Source of the DNA: Ruegeria sp. Ofav3-42
Lineage (GTDB): Bacteria; Pseudomonadota; Alphaproteobacteria; Rhodobacterales; Rhodobacteraceae
Length of the DNA stretch: 64,000 nt
Reading direction: 5' to 3'
Assembly (NCBI RefSeq): GCF_022347725.1
Contig: NZ_JAKRGB010000005.1
Coordinates: forward strand, 186,001 to 250,000
Below, in pieces: positions 42,212-51,017 of this stretch. The notes under the pieces were generated by a model that worked only from the letters and a program-made list of their open reading frames with translations, had not been told where the DNA came from and made no database searches. Made by a program: the position numbers and the translations under genes. Positions within the stretch are counted from its first letter, which is position 1; every line of letters begins with the position of its first letter.

Positions 42212-43294
42212 ATGTCGGAACTCAATCTCACGGATGTGGCGAAGGCCTACGGCAATGTTGACATCCTTCAGAACATTAACCTCGACATAGAACGCGGTGA
42301 ATTAATTGTATTTGTCGGCCCCTCCGGCTGCGGTAAATCTACTCTGCTGCGCATGATTGCGGGGCTCGAAAAGATTACCGGCGGGACGCTGGAGATCGAA
42401 GGGCAGGTCATGAATGACGTGCCCCCGGCCCAAAGGGGCATTGCAATGGTGTTCCAGAGCTACGCGCTGTACCCGCACATGACGGTGCGCGAGAATATGG
42501 CATTTGCTCTGAAGATCGCCAAAATGCCGTCGGACGAGGTTGACGCAGCCGTCGAGCGCGCTGCCCGTATTCTGCAGCTGGAACCGTTTCTGGATCGCCT
42601 GCCCAAAGCGCTTTCCGGTGGTCAGCGCCAGCGGGTTGCCATTGGTCGCGCCATCGTGCGTGATCCGAAGGTGTATCTGTTTGATGAACCCCTTTCTAAC
42701 CTCGACGCCGCTTTGCGGGTCGCCACGCGGATCGAGATCGCGCGTCTTAAAGAGGCGATGCCGGACAGCACGATGATCTATGTCACCCACGATCAGGTCG
42801 AGGCGATGACTTTGGCAAGTCGGATCGTGGTCCTTGCCAATCAGGGGATTGCTCAGGTCGGTACGCCGCTGGAGTTGTACGAAACGCCTGACAACGAGTT
42901 TGTCGCGCAATTCATAGGCTCACCCGCAATGAACCTTTTGCCCGGCGTCATCACGCAGACCGGAGAGCGAACCGTCGTCAAGCTTGATGGCGGCGGAACT
43001 GCGGTTTCCACCATCTCTACAACTGAGGCAGACGAGGGAAAGCAAGTGAACATCGGGGTTCGCCCCGAGGATTTTCACCCTGTTGACGCCGACGCGATTC
43101 TGGAAGGCGTCGTGGATTTCACCGAAGCTTTGGGTGAGGTCACACTGTTATATTTCGCGGCGAAAGACGGCGAGGACGCCACAATCGCCAAATTGCCGGG
43201 CGTTCAGAAGAATATGCGGGGGCAAACGGTTTCCGTATCAGCAGAGCCGGATAAGGTTCACCTGTTTCATCAGGGGATTTCCATGCGGCAATAA
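42212..43294 (+). CDS. aglK: Alpha-glucoside ABC transporter ATPase AglK
   Basis: A 360-residue CUT1-type ATPase with Walker [10 protein letters not shown] (36-44), signature [14 protein letters not shown] near 131-144, Walker [13 protein letters not shown] and a C-terminal regulatory/TOBE part (IGVRPEDFHPVD). It begins 3 bp after aglA with AGGGG upstream and closes the agl operon. Confidence 0.92.
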   Translation: MSELNLTDVAKAYGNVDILQNINLDIERGELIVFVGPSGCGKSTLLRMIAGLEKITGGTLEIEGQVMNDVPPAQRGIAMVFQSYALYPHMTVRENMAFALKIAKMPSDEVDAAVERAARILQLEPFLDRLPKALSGGQRQRVAIGRAIVRDPKVYLFDEPLSNLDAALRVATRIEIARLKEAMPDSTMIYVTHDQVEAMTLASRIVVLANQGIAQVGTPLELYETPDNEFVAQFIGSPAMNLLPGVITQTGERTVVKLDGGGTAVSTISTTEADEGKQVNIGVRPEDFHPVDADAILEGVVDFTEALGEVTLLYFAAKDGEDATIAKLPGVQKNMRGQTVSVSAEPDKVHLFHQGISMRQ

Positions 43295-43344
43295 CCCCGG
43301 CCTAAGCCAAGCTTGACAAGTGCATCTTTGCCGTTTCAAGCTGT

Positions 43345-43358
43345 TTGAAACGTTTCAA
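43345..43358. promoter_or_regulatory. LacI-type operator upstream of the isomerase/GH42 unit
   Basis: TTGAAACGTTTCAA is a perfect 14-bp palindrome with central CG, typical of LacI-family operators. A possible -35, TTGACA, lies at 43313-43318, with a weak TCAAGC 17 bp later, which would put the transcription start on the operator. The LacI gene second in this unit is the probable binder and may control itself. Confidence 0.65.
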
Positions 43359-43377
43359 TTGGCTATGGCACCCGTCT

Positions 43378-44130
43378 ATGCGAGTTTCGGCGCAGCTTTA
43401 CACCGTGCGGAAAGCTGGGGATTTAGAGACCCAGCTTGCATTGGTTGGTGACTGCGGGTTTACCGATATTGAAACCATCGGGTTCCACGGCAGCTCACCA
43501 ATGAAGGTCGCGCAGCTGGCTCAGCAGGCGGGACTTACAGTTCGGTCCGCACATTTTGATTGGATCGAATTCGAAACCCGCTTTGAAGAAATAGTGGACC
43601 TTCTACAGCTGTTGGGTTGCCCTGTGGCCGTCATGCCCTGGTTGGCGCCCGAAGAAAGACCCAACACATCTGAAGGCTGGGTCAGGATGGCGCGGCAACT
43701 GTCCGAATGGGCCGCCGGGTTGTCGCATCATGGGGTTCGCCTAGCCTATCACAACCATGATTTTGACCTGTTGGGGCGAACTGGCGAAACACCGTTGGAC
43801 ATCATCCTGTCGCATCAGAACCTGCACTGGCAGCCCGATCTGGGATGGCTGGTTCTTACTGATCCAAACCCGGTGGAGTTGCTGCGCAGGTATTCCGACA
43901 AGATCGTTTCAGTTCATGCCAAGGACGTCGACCCGTCAGGCGGGCAGGGCGATGAACGTTGGCGCAACTTGGGTCACGGGGTGGTCAACTGGGCTTCGGT
44001 TCTGGATGTTTTGGCCGCCAGCAATTGCTCCGATCTGTTTGTCGAACATGACGAAACGCCGAATGCACTCAGGACTTTGCGAACCGGGCACAAATTTTTG
44101 TCGCATCATTTGCTGGCAGGGGCAGGGTAA
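43378..44130 (+). CDS. Sugar phosphate isomerase/epimerase family protein (xylose isomerase-like TIM barrel)
   Basis: A 250-residue AP-endonuclease-2/IolE-type barrel protein. Metal-binding residues can be seen in YHNHDFDL (His), HWQPDLGWL (Asp), HAKDVDPSG (His) and DLFVEHDETP (Glu). It probably isomerises or epimerises a sugar or keto-sugar, but the substrate is not readable. ATG 43378 follows the operator by 19 bp and has no clear ribosome binding site; TTG 43345 would start inside the operator and is less likely. The stop overlaps the next gene (TAATG). Confidence 0.82.
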   Translation: MRVSAQLYTVRKAGDLETQLALVGDCGFTDIETIGFHGSSPMKVAQLAQQAGLTVRSAHFDWIEFETRFEEIVDLLQLLGCPVAVMPWLAPEERPNTSEGWVRMARQLSEWAAGLSHHGVRLAYHNHDFDLLGRTGETPLDIILSHQNLHWQPDLGWLVLTDPNPVELLRRYSDKIVSVHAKDVDPSGGQGDERWRNLGHGVVNWASVLDVLAASNCSDLFVEHDETPNALRTLRTGHKFLSHHLLAGAG

Positions 44131-45176
44131 TGGCCCGTGCGACGATCAAATCGATCTCCAAAGAAACCGGTTATTCGGTTGGGACAGTGTCGAACGCGTT
44201 GCGAGGGTCAGAGTCAGTCAGGGAGGAAACGCGAAAGGAAATTCAAGCCGCAGCCGCCCGACTTGGCTATCGCGTGAACATGGACGGACTGAAACTGCGC
44301 ACCAATAAATCCTATCGCGTTGCGGTTCTGGTCAGTGTGTCCGCCGATGCGGAAGAAGAGTGGGAAGGTGTGGAATTCACCCGAATTCTGGCGGGGATTT
44401 CAACTGCTCTGAAAGGCTCTCAGTATGAGCTGAGCGTTTTCAATGTGGCCGACTTGGAAGACGCGATGGAGGCATTAAAGAAGATCGTTCATCACGGACT
44501 TGCTGATGGTGTCATTTTTTCGGGAACACTGCATCACGATCCCCGCATCGCGTTTCTTCAGCAAAACGGGTTTCCGTTTGTCACAATGGGTATGAGCGAC
44601 GGCGAAACCCCTCATGCCTATGTAGATATCGACAGCCAGGCAGCCGCTTACGATGCGACTGAACGGTTGCTGCGATTGGGGCATCGGCGGATTTCTTTAA
44701 TCAACCCACCTTCCGACCTGATCTACGCGACGCAACGCCAACAGGGGTACGCGCAGGCATTGTCAGCCGAGGGTTTACCTTTAGATTCGTCATTGATCTT
44801 CAACGGGCCGACAACAGCGCGGACAGGGCGGCGAGCCTTTGAGGCAATGATGCAATTGGCCGTTCGTCCCACCGCGTGCATTTGTGCAAACGAAGCAATG
44901 ACTCTTGGTGTTTTGTCCGCCGCCCACAAGGCAGGCGTCAGCATCGGGCAAGACCTGGTCGTCATTTCAACAGACGACCTGCAACTCAGCCGATACTTCG
45001 TTCCGCCGCCCAGCACCTATTATGTCCCAATCGAGGAAACCAGTCGTCTGCTGGGAGAATTCATCCTGAAGGCACTAGACGGGGCGAAACCTTCCGAAAC
45101 TCAAAAAAAGATCAGGGCCAACCTAATCGAGCGGCAACCTGACACCCCTGCGCAGACAACAGCGCGCACAACATGA
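44130..45176 (+). CDS. LacI-family transcription regulator
   Basis: A 348-residue repressor. The helix-turn-helix is at the N-terminus (TIKSISKETGYSVGTVSNAL, about residues 4-23), with hinge LGYRVNMDGLKL and a sugar-binding core (EAMTLGVLSAAHKAGVSIG, STDDLQLSRYF). It starts on the last base of the isomerase stop codon. Being inside the unit it likely governs, through the palindrome at 43345, it should autoregulate. Inducer unknown; the GH42 gene suggests a galactoside. Confidence 0.87.
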   Translation: MARATIKSISKETGYSVGTVSNALRGSESVREETRKEIQAAAARLGYRVNMDGLKLRTNKSYRVAVLVSVSADAEEEWEGVEFTRILAGISTALKGSQYELSVFNVADLEDAMEALKKIVHHGLADGVIFSGTLHHDPRIAFLQQNGFPFVTMGMSDGETPHAYVDIDSQAAAYDATERLLRLGHRRISLINPPSDLIYATQRQQGYAQALSAEGLPLDSSLIFNGPTTARTGRRAFEAMMQLAVRPTACICANEAMTLGVLSAAHKAGVSIGQDLVVISTDDLQLSRYFVPPPSTYYVPIEETSRLLGEFILKALDGAKPSETQKKIRANLIERQPDTPAQTTARTT

Positions 45177-45198
45177 CCCAACAGAGGAGTAACCGAAA

Positions 45199-45948
45199 AT
45201 GATCAAGAGACTATTGGCTGCGGCAGCAGTGACTGCCGTCTTCGCGCCGGCGGCGTTTGCTGCCGATCTTGAAGGACGCGTACTTAAAATAGGCACCGAC
45301 GCCACTTATCCACCCATGGAAACCGTTGACGAGACGACCGGGCAGATCGTGGGTTTCGACGTCGATGTAATGAACGCAATCTGTGAGCAGGTTAACTGCG
45401 TCCCGAACTTCGTAAACACTGCATGGGACGGTATCTTTGCGGCGCTTCAGCAGGGTGAATTCGATCTTGTTATTTCGGGCGTTTCGATCACGCCGGAACG
45501 CGAGGAAAGCATGGACTTTTCCGAGCCGTATATCGTCGTCAGCCAGGCAATCCTGTTACAGGTCGACAATGCGGACATGACGTTGGACGATTTCAAGGCT
45601 GGCGGGCAGAAACTGGCTGCGCAAACGGGAACCACCAACGCGCAGTTGGCCGAAGAACTGGTCGGGCGCGAGAATGTCAGCCTGTACGACAACTTTTCGG
45701 CCGCGATCCTGGCACTGCAAAATGCGGATGTGCAGGGGGTCATCATCGACGGCACCTCGGCCGCAGCATATGAACAGGAATTTGCGGGCGAGCTGACCGT
45801 AGGAATCACAGGCCTGCAGTCTGATCCGCTGGGCATCGTATTTCAGGAAGGCGACGCCACAGTTGACGCCATCAATGAGGGGCTGGCTGCCATCAAAGCT
45901 GACGGCACGCTGGACAAGCTGGTCGCAAAATACTGGGGCACGGAATAA
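45199..45948 (+). CDS. Amino-acid-type (PAAT) ABC periplasmic binding protein
   Basis: A 249-residue family-3 solute-binding protein with a signal peptide (cleavage near AAFAAD). It shows the amino acid binder pattern: LKIGTDATYPPMETVDETTG, GFDVDVMNAIC, WDGIFAALQQGEFDLVISGVSIT and MDFSEPYIV. It has GAGGAG 9 bases upstream. It lies between a LacI regulator and a long permease in what otherwise looks like a sugar unit. The ligand may be an amino acid or a polar sugar-amine; this cannot be told from sequence. Confidence 0.85.
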   Translation: MIKRLLAAAAVTAVFAPAAFAADLEGRVLKIGTDATYPPMETVDETTGQIVGFDVDVMNAICEQVNCVPNFVNTAWDGIFAALQQGEFDLVISGVSITPEREESMDFSEPYIVVSQAILLQVDNADMTLDDFKAGGQKLAAQTGTTNAQLAEELVGRENVSLYDNFSAAILALQNADVQGVIIDGTSAAAYEQEFAGELTVGITGLQSDPLGIVFQEGDATVDAINEGLAAIKADGTLDKLVAKYWGTE

Positions 45949-45964
45949 CCGCCCACAGCTCAAG

Positions 45965-45992
45965 TGACCCGACGGCGGACACCGTCGGGTCA
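45965..45992 (+). terminator. Strong stem-loop between binding protein and permease genes
   Basis: TGACCCGACGG and CCGTCGGGTCA pair perfectly over 11 bp with loop CGGACA. No T-run follows (CAATTCTC), so it is probably an mRNA-stabilising or attenuating element that keeps binding-protein message in excess. Confidence 0.6.
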
Positions 45993-46012
45993 ATTCTCAG
46001 CAGAGAGGTTTC

Positions 46013-47659
46013 ATGTCGCGTCTAAGCTCGATCCGCCCGAGCAATCTTGTTCTGCTCGCCGCCGCCCCGTTCATCGTCTATCTGTTTGCAACATCTTCAA
46101 AATACCTCAGATCGTTGACGGCGATCCTCGGGATTGGCGACAATGCCGGACCGATTTTCATCGGGTTCCTGTTGGTACTTTTCGTGGCCATTCTGGGTTA
46201 CCTCAGCGCGCGTGCGGCTAGGTTTTCGGATGCCGCTCCGCGTTGTTTGCGTATCATAGCGGCTGTCGCGTTGCCGGCGGCTGCCGCGCTTGCTGTCCTG
46301 AGTTTTGTGGCGCCCCACACCCTCATGCCATTTGCTGAATCTGTATTCTTTCACGCACTTAGTGAGAATACTTCAACTTTAATTGACCGGTCCTCGCAGC
46401 CGTGGGTGCTGTTTCCCGACGTCGTAGCGCGGGTTCAGTTGGGGCTTCAGGTGATTTTGATGGTCTACGCGTTCCTCATTGCGGCGATCGCGGCAAGCGG
46501 ACACCTCCCATCAAAGGTTCAGGCAATCACACAGCTCGGGTTCGAGATCCTGACTGGCGCGACGCTGTTCTACCTTCTCTTCATGGCGCATTGGCAGTTT
46601 GCAACAGGCGTCGCGATCACTTTCAGGGCGGCTATTTTCGCATATATATTTGCGGCCATTCTGGGCTTGATTTGGGTCGGGCTGCAGTCGTTCAAACCCA
46701 AGACACGTACTACCGTGGTCTACGGGTCCATCAGTCTAACGCTGCTGGCTGTGTCGGCTTTCTTTTTCATGCAACCACAGGACAACTACGTGCTCGTGGG
46801 CAGCACCGAAGCCCGCATCGCAATTGTGCGTGGTACGCCGCAAGCCCAAGCGGACATCATCCGCTTTGGCGAGTTCGAAGGTGGTGGCGAACAAAAATAC
46901 CGCATTCGCAGCGCGACCGACCCGGCCAGCGCACTTGAACAAATCGAAACCATCGACAGCGTGTCTGGTGCTTTTGTTCCGGTCGAGACGCACACGCAGG
47001 GCTATCCAGTGATCTGGCAGACCAGCTTTCTACCGGACAAGTACCGAAACCCAGCGCTGACTTTTGCCGTTCTTGGCTTTCTGCTTTTGACCCTGACTGT
47101 AGGTGGCGCGCAGCACGAATTGCATCCGTTGGCAGTCGGGTCTGAGTTTTTTGTCGATACGATCCGGGGCATTCCGATGCTGGTGATCATCCTTTACATT
47201 GGTCTGCCTTTGGCAGGTGCGGTCAAGGATGCGACGGGCGGCGGCATCGACATGACCAACATGACACGCGGTGTAATTGCCATTTCCGTCGGATACTCCG
47301 CCTATATGGCCGAGATTTTCCGCTCGGGCATCGAGGCGATCCCGCGCGGGCAAATCGAGGCGGGCGGATCACTTGGCCTGTCGCGCTGGCAGACCGCACG
47401 GTTGATTATCCTGCCGCAGGCGTTGCGCATCGTGACACCTCCGCTGGGCAATGAGTTCATTGCCATGATCAAGGACACGTCGCTGTTGTCCATCCTGTCG
47501 GTGCGCGACATGACCCAGCGTATGCGAGAGTTTCAGGCGGCCAGCTTCCTTCCCTTTGCGCCCTTTAACACGGCGGCAATACTTTATGTTGTGATTACAT
47601 TGGGCTGCGCGAGTTTCCTAAAGTGGATTGAACGGCGGACCGCAAGGGAGGACAGATGA
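46013..47659 (+). CDS. Amino-acid-type ABC permease with long N-terminal region and internal insert
   Basis: A 548-residue permease, more than twice the usual ~220-280 of this family. Residues 1-200 hold several extra hydrophobic segments. The His/Glu/Gln-type transport core seems to begin near 203, is interrupted by a soluble stretch of about 90 residues (~254-345), and resumes from ~346 to the end, with RGIPMLVIILYIGLP (385-399) and the ATPase-contact loop GQIEAGGSLGLSRWQTA (446-462). The next gene starts within its stop (ATGA overlap). No ATP-binding subunit lies nearby, so an ATPase must be supplied from elsewhere. Confidence 0.85.
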   Translation: MSRLSSIRPSNLVLLAAAPFIVYLFATSSKYLRSLTAILGIGDNAGPIFIGFLLVLFVAILGYLSARAARFSDAAPRCLRIIAAVALPAAAALAVLSFVAPHTLMPFAESVFFHALSENTSTLIDRSSQPWVLFPDVVARVQLGLQVILMVYAFLIAAIAASGHLPSKVQAITQLGFEILTGATLFYLLFMAHWQFATGVAITFRAAIFAYIFAAILGLIWVGLQSFKPKTRTTVVYGSISLTLLAVSAFFFMQPQDNYVLVGSTEARIAIVRGTPQAQADIIRFGEFEGGGEQKYRIRSATDPASALEQIETIDSVSGAFVPVETHTQGYPVIWQTSFLPDKYRNPALTFAVLGFLLLTLTVGGAQHELHPLAVGSEFFVDTIRGIPMLVIILYIGLPLAGAVKDATGGGIDMTNMTRGVIAISVGYSAYMAEIFRSGIEAIPRGQIEAGGSLGLSRWQTARLIILPQALRIVTPPLGNEFIAMIKDTSLLSILSVRDMTQRMREFQAASFLPFAPFNTAAILYVVITLGCASFLKWIERRTAREDR

Positions 47660-49629
47660 GCAAGCTTGAACTTGGTGTTTGCTATTACCCTGAACAGTGG
47701 GACAGGTCGCTGTGGCGCGACGATGCTGAGCGGATGGTCGAAATGGGGCTCGACTGGGTGCGCATCGCGGAATTCACATGGGGGTTGGTTGAGCCCGCGC
47801 GAGGCCAGTTTAATTGGGCTTGGTTGGACGATGTGATCGGCATTCTGGGCGAAGCCGGTCTGCGGGTCATGATGTCGACGCCCACGGCCTCTCCGCCGAA
47901 ATGGCTGATCGATGAGCACCCCGAGATATTGCCGGTGGATTCCGATGGCCGAGTCAGAGGGTTCGGATCCCGCAGACATTATTGCTTTTCCAGCAATGTC
48001 TACCTCACTGAGGCTCAACGGATCGCGACCGAGTACGCTCGTCGATATGGTCAAAACCCACATGTACACGCCTGGCAGATCGACAACGAATACAACGATC
48101 ATGATACGGTCCTCAGCTATTCGACAGCGGCGCGGGACGGGTTCAGAAGATGGTTGTCAGACCGATATGGCACCATCAAAATCCTGAACCAAACTTGGGG
48201 CACAGTGTTCTGGGGATCGGTCTATTCCAATTTCGATCAGATCGAATTGCCCAACGGATTGGTTGCAAATCCTAACCCCACCCACGCGTTGGACTTCATG
48301 CGTTACTCTTCCGACCGGGTTCGCCTGTTCAATCGGGCGCAGGTGGACATTCTGCGCGAGTTTTCTCCGGGTCGGGACATTACGCACAACTTCATGGCGG
48401 GGAGTTTCGAATTCGACCACCACGCTGTTGCTAAAGATCTGGATATCGTGGGGTTTGACAGCTACCCGCTGGGCAATCTTCTGGGTTCCACCCTGTCCGA
48501 TGATGACAAGCGCCGATACCTTCGAACCGGTGCACCTGATTATCAGGGTTTTCATTGCGACCTCTATCGCAGTCAGGGCAATGGGCGCATGTGGGTCCTG
48601 GAGCAGCAACCCGGCCCGGTAGATTGGGCGTCCAAAAACCCGTCTCCTGCTGACGGAATGATCCGGCTGTGGACATGGGTCGCATATGCGCACGGAGCCC
48701 AAGCGGTGATGTTCTTTCGATGGCGTCAGGCAAAATACGCGCAAGAGCAGTTTCACACTGCGTTGTTGCGATCGGATGGCAGCATTGATCAGGCGGCGAT
48801 CGAACTGGCACAGGTTGCCGCCGAACGCGCCGCGTTGCCACCGACCGAACGAAACCGCGCACAGGTGGCCATGCTGCTGGATTACCCATCAATCTGGGCG
48901 GCAGATATACTGCCCCACGACGAGGACTTTCCTAACGCTCATATTGCGCGGGAGTGGTACGCGGCACTGCGTTCCCTTGGGGTCGATCTGGACTTTTTGG
49001 GTCCGGATGACGATTTCTCGGGGTACGCTTTGATCGTTATTCCGCAATGCATGATTGTTTCCCCCGAGCTGGCTACCAAACTGAAGGGATGTGATGCGCG
49101 CCTCCTGATCGGTGCCCGCTCGGGTAGCAAGACCGAGAATATGCATACGCCAGGGAATCTGGCCCCCGGACTATTGGAATATCTGACAGGCGTGAAGGTT
49201 CTGCGGGTTGAATCACTGCCCGATCTTGCAGGAGAATCAGTGCGCCTTGCGGATGATACGACGCATGGGTTTTCAGGCTGGCGAGAGATTCTGGAAACAG
49301 ATGCCACAGTGACAGCACATTTTTCCAGCAAATATAGGGACGGCAGCCCTGCCATTGTCCGTTCGGACAAGGCAACTTATTTGGCAGTGGTTCCCCGTAG
49401 TTCGTTGTTGAAATCTGTCCTGCAAGAGGTTCTGGACTGGGCGAAAATTCCCGTCTTGGATTGTTGTCCTGACCTTAGGATCACGCGTCGTGGTAAACTG
49501 GGTTTCGCCTTTAACTTTGGGGATACAGAGCACTGTCTGCCTGCGAGCGAAACGCGCAATTATCTTGTCGGCTCGTCATTGATCCCACCTTGTGGGGTTT
49601 CAATCTGGGTCGGTGAAACTGCGAACTGA
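47656..49629 (+). CDS. Beta-galactosidase, GH42 (first of two)
   Basis: A 657-residue GH42 enzyme. It opens LELGVCYYPEQWDRSLW as usual for the family, has acid/base Glu in WQIDNEYNDHDT near 151 and nucleophile Glu in WVLEQQPGPVDW near 316, followed by the trimerisation domain and a small beta domain. No signal peptide, so it acts in the cytoplasm. It is translationally coupled to the permease upstream. A paralog is encoded at 54363-56282 on the other strand. Non-lactose beta-galactosides, for example from algal polysaccharides, are likely substrates. Confidence 0.92.
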   Translation: MSKLELGVCYYPEQWDRSLWRDDAERMVEMGLDWVRIAEFTWGLVEPARGQFNWAWLDDVIGILGEAGLRVMMSTPTASPPKWLIDEHPEILPVDSDGRVRGFGSRRHYCFSSNVYLTEAQRIATEYARRYGQNPHVHAWQIDNEYNDHDTVLSYSTAARDGFRRWLSDRYGTIKILNQTWGTVFWGSVYSNFDQIELPNGLVANPNPTHALDFMRYSSDRVRLFNRAQVDILREFSPGRDITHNFMAGSFEFDHHAVAKDLDIVGFDSYPLGNLLGSTLSDDDKRRYLRTGAPDYQGFHCDLYRSQGNGRMWVLEQQPGPVDWASKNPSPADGMIRLWTWVAYAHGAQAVMFFRWRQAKYAQEQFHTALLRSDGSIDQAAIELAQVAAERAALPPTERNRAQVAMLLDYPSIWAADILPHDEDFPNAHIAREWYAALRSLGVDLDFLGPDDDFSGYALIVIPQCMIVSPELATKLKGCDARLLIGARSGSKTENMHTPGNLAPGLLEYLTGVKVLRVESLPDLAGESVRLADDTTHGFSGWREILETDATVTAHFSSKYRDGSPAIVRSDKATYLAVVPRSSLLKSVLQEVLDWAKIPVLDCCPDLRITRRGKLGFAFNFGDTEHCLPASETRNYLVGSSLIPPCGVSIWVGETAN

Positions 49630-49669
49630 TCTAAAGCCGTCGGCAACGTGAAAGCGCCAACTGGATATA

Positions 49670-49681
49670 TGAAAATTTTCA
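49670..49681. promoter_or_regulatory. Palindrome in the leader of the PotD-like gene
   Basis: TGAAAATTTTCA is a perfect 12-bp palindrome, 40 bp after the GH42 stop and 94 bp upstream of the binding-protein start. It may be an operator or just AT-rich promoter DNA. Confidence 0.3.
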
Positions 49682-49774
49682 ACTGTCACTTTTGGCCTGA
49701 CAATGCCGCCGCAAAGTTCTAGCGTGACAACCATAACAACAAAACAACACAGTCCAATAACGGGAGATCCTAAT

Positions 49775-50899
49775 ATGGCTGAACGGAAAAACCTTTCCAG
49801 ACGCTCTGTCCTGAAAGGCGCGGGAGCGGCTGCTCTGGCTGCGCCTCTATATAGCAAGAGCGCGCTGGCATCTTCGGGTGAAATCAACATTCTGATGTGG
49901 TCGGACTACCTGCCACCCGCTTTCCTGCAAGAGTTTGAAACTCTGACCGGAATCAAGGTGAACTATACCGGGATCGGGTCGAACGAAGAAATCATCAACA
50001 AGATGAAGGCCACCAAGGGCCAGGGCTTCGACATCGTCTCGCCGACCAACAACCGCTCGCTGCAGTGGGAGCCGCTGGAGCTGCTGCAGCCCTTCGATAT
50101 GAGCAAGGTTCCGATTGATCTGGTGAATCCTGCCATGGCGCAAATCGGCACCGACGCGTGGAACTTTGGTGACAGCGGCGTGCACTGGCTGCCGCATATC
50201 TGGGGCACCGAAGGCATCGCCTATCGCACCGATCTGTGGCTGCCGGAAGGCGACGCGCCGTCTTATGGCGATGTCTGGTCGGAAGAGAACGCAGGCAAGA
50301 CCATGGGTCGCGCGCATTCGATGATGCTGGGCGCGGGCCTGTATATGGAACGCTCGGGCGAAATGGAACCGGGCTCTGTCTGGGCCGCATATGGCGACGA
50401 AGAAACCATGCGCAAAGTTTGGGGTCAGATCACTGACTGGTGCATCGAGCGGAAGAACCGGATCAAGCTGATCTGGAACGATGCCGATACCCAGAAAAAC
50501 GGCCTGCTGAACGAAGGCGTCGTCGTTGGTCAGACCTGGGATGGTCCGCCGCTGGCGCTGAAATCGGCGGGCGAGCCGGTCCACTATCAAGCCCCGGTTG
50601 AAGGTGCGATGGCATGGGTGGACGGTATGTCGATGCCGACCGGCGCACAGAACATCGATCAGGTCTATGCCTTCATCGATTTCGCGTATCAGGCCAAGCC
50701 TGCGGGCGTTGCGATTGACAGCCATGGCTATAACTCGCCCGTTCTGGGTGCCGACCAATATGCTGGCGACACCTACAAAAAGAACTTTGCCGAAGCCTAT
50801 CCGGGCGACTCACTGGCGAACCTGAACCCGTGGCCTGCCGAGGCTCCTTGGTACGCCGAGACCCGGACCGAGTTCGTCAACAAGTTCAAAAGCGCCTAA
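49775..50899 (+). CDS. Spermidine/putrescine-type (PotD/PotF-like) ABC binding protein
   Basis: A 374-residue binding protein exported by a twin-arginine signal (NLSRRSVLKGAGAAALAAP). The mature start, GEINILMWSDYLPPAFLQEFE, is the polyamine-binder pattern, where an acidic/aromatic pocket holds the amine. ATG 49775 has GGGAGA 7 bases upstream; an in-frame ATG at 49703 would add 24 residues ahead of the Tat motif. A stem-loop follows, then ATPase and two permease genes. The actual ligand may be another cationic or sugar compound. Confidence 0.88.
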   Translation: MAERKNLSRRSVLKGAGAAALAAPLYSKSALASSGEINILMWSDYLPPAFLQEFETLTGIKVNYTGIGSNEEIINKMKATKGQGFDIVSPTNNRSLQWEPLELLQPFDMSKVPIDLVNPAMAQIGTDAWNFGDSGVHWLPHIWGTEGIAYRTDLWLPEGDAPSYGDVWSEENAGKTMGRAHSMMLGAGLYMERSGEMEPGSVWAAYGDEETMRKVWGQITDWCIERKNRIKLIWNDADTQKNGLLNEGVVVGQTWDGPPLALKSAGEPVHYQAPVEGAMAWVDGMSMPTGAQNIDQVYAFIDFAYQAKPAGVAIDSHGYNSPVLGADQYAGDTYKKNFAEAYPGDSLANLNPWPAEAPWYAETRTEFVNKFKSA

Positions 50900-50914
50900 T
50901 CGCTTTGAAATCCT

Positions 50915-50965
50915 GCCCTCCGCCAATGTGCGGAGGGCTATGAACCCGCACGCCGTGACGGCGTG
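50915..50965 (+). terminator. Two stem-loops between binding protein and ATPase genes
   Basis: GCCCTCCGC pairs with GCGGAGGGC (50915-50938, loop CAATGT), followed by CACGCC/GGCGTG (50949-50965). No T-run is present. The pair fits the processing and stability hairpins found behind abundant binding-protein genes. Confidence 0.55.
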
Positions 50966-51017
50966 ACGGATCCATTTTCGGCGCGAAGGGGAAGCGCGCC
51001 AGACGGAGATACCAAAA

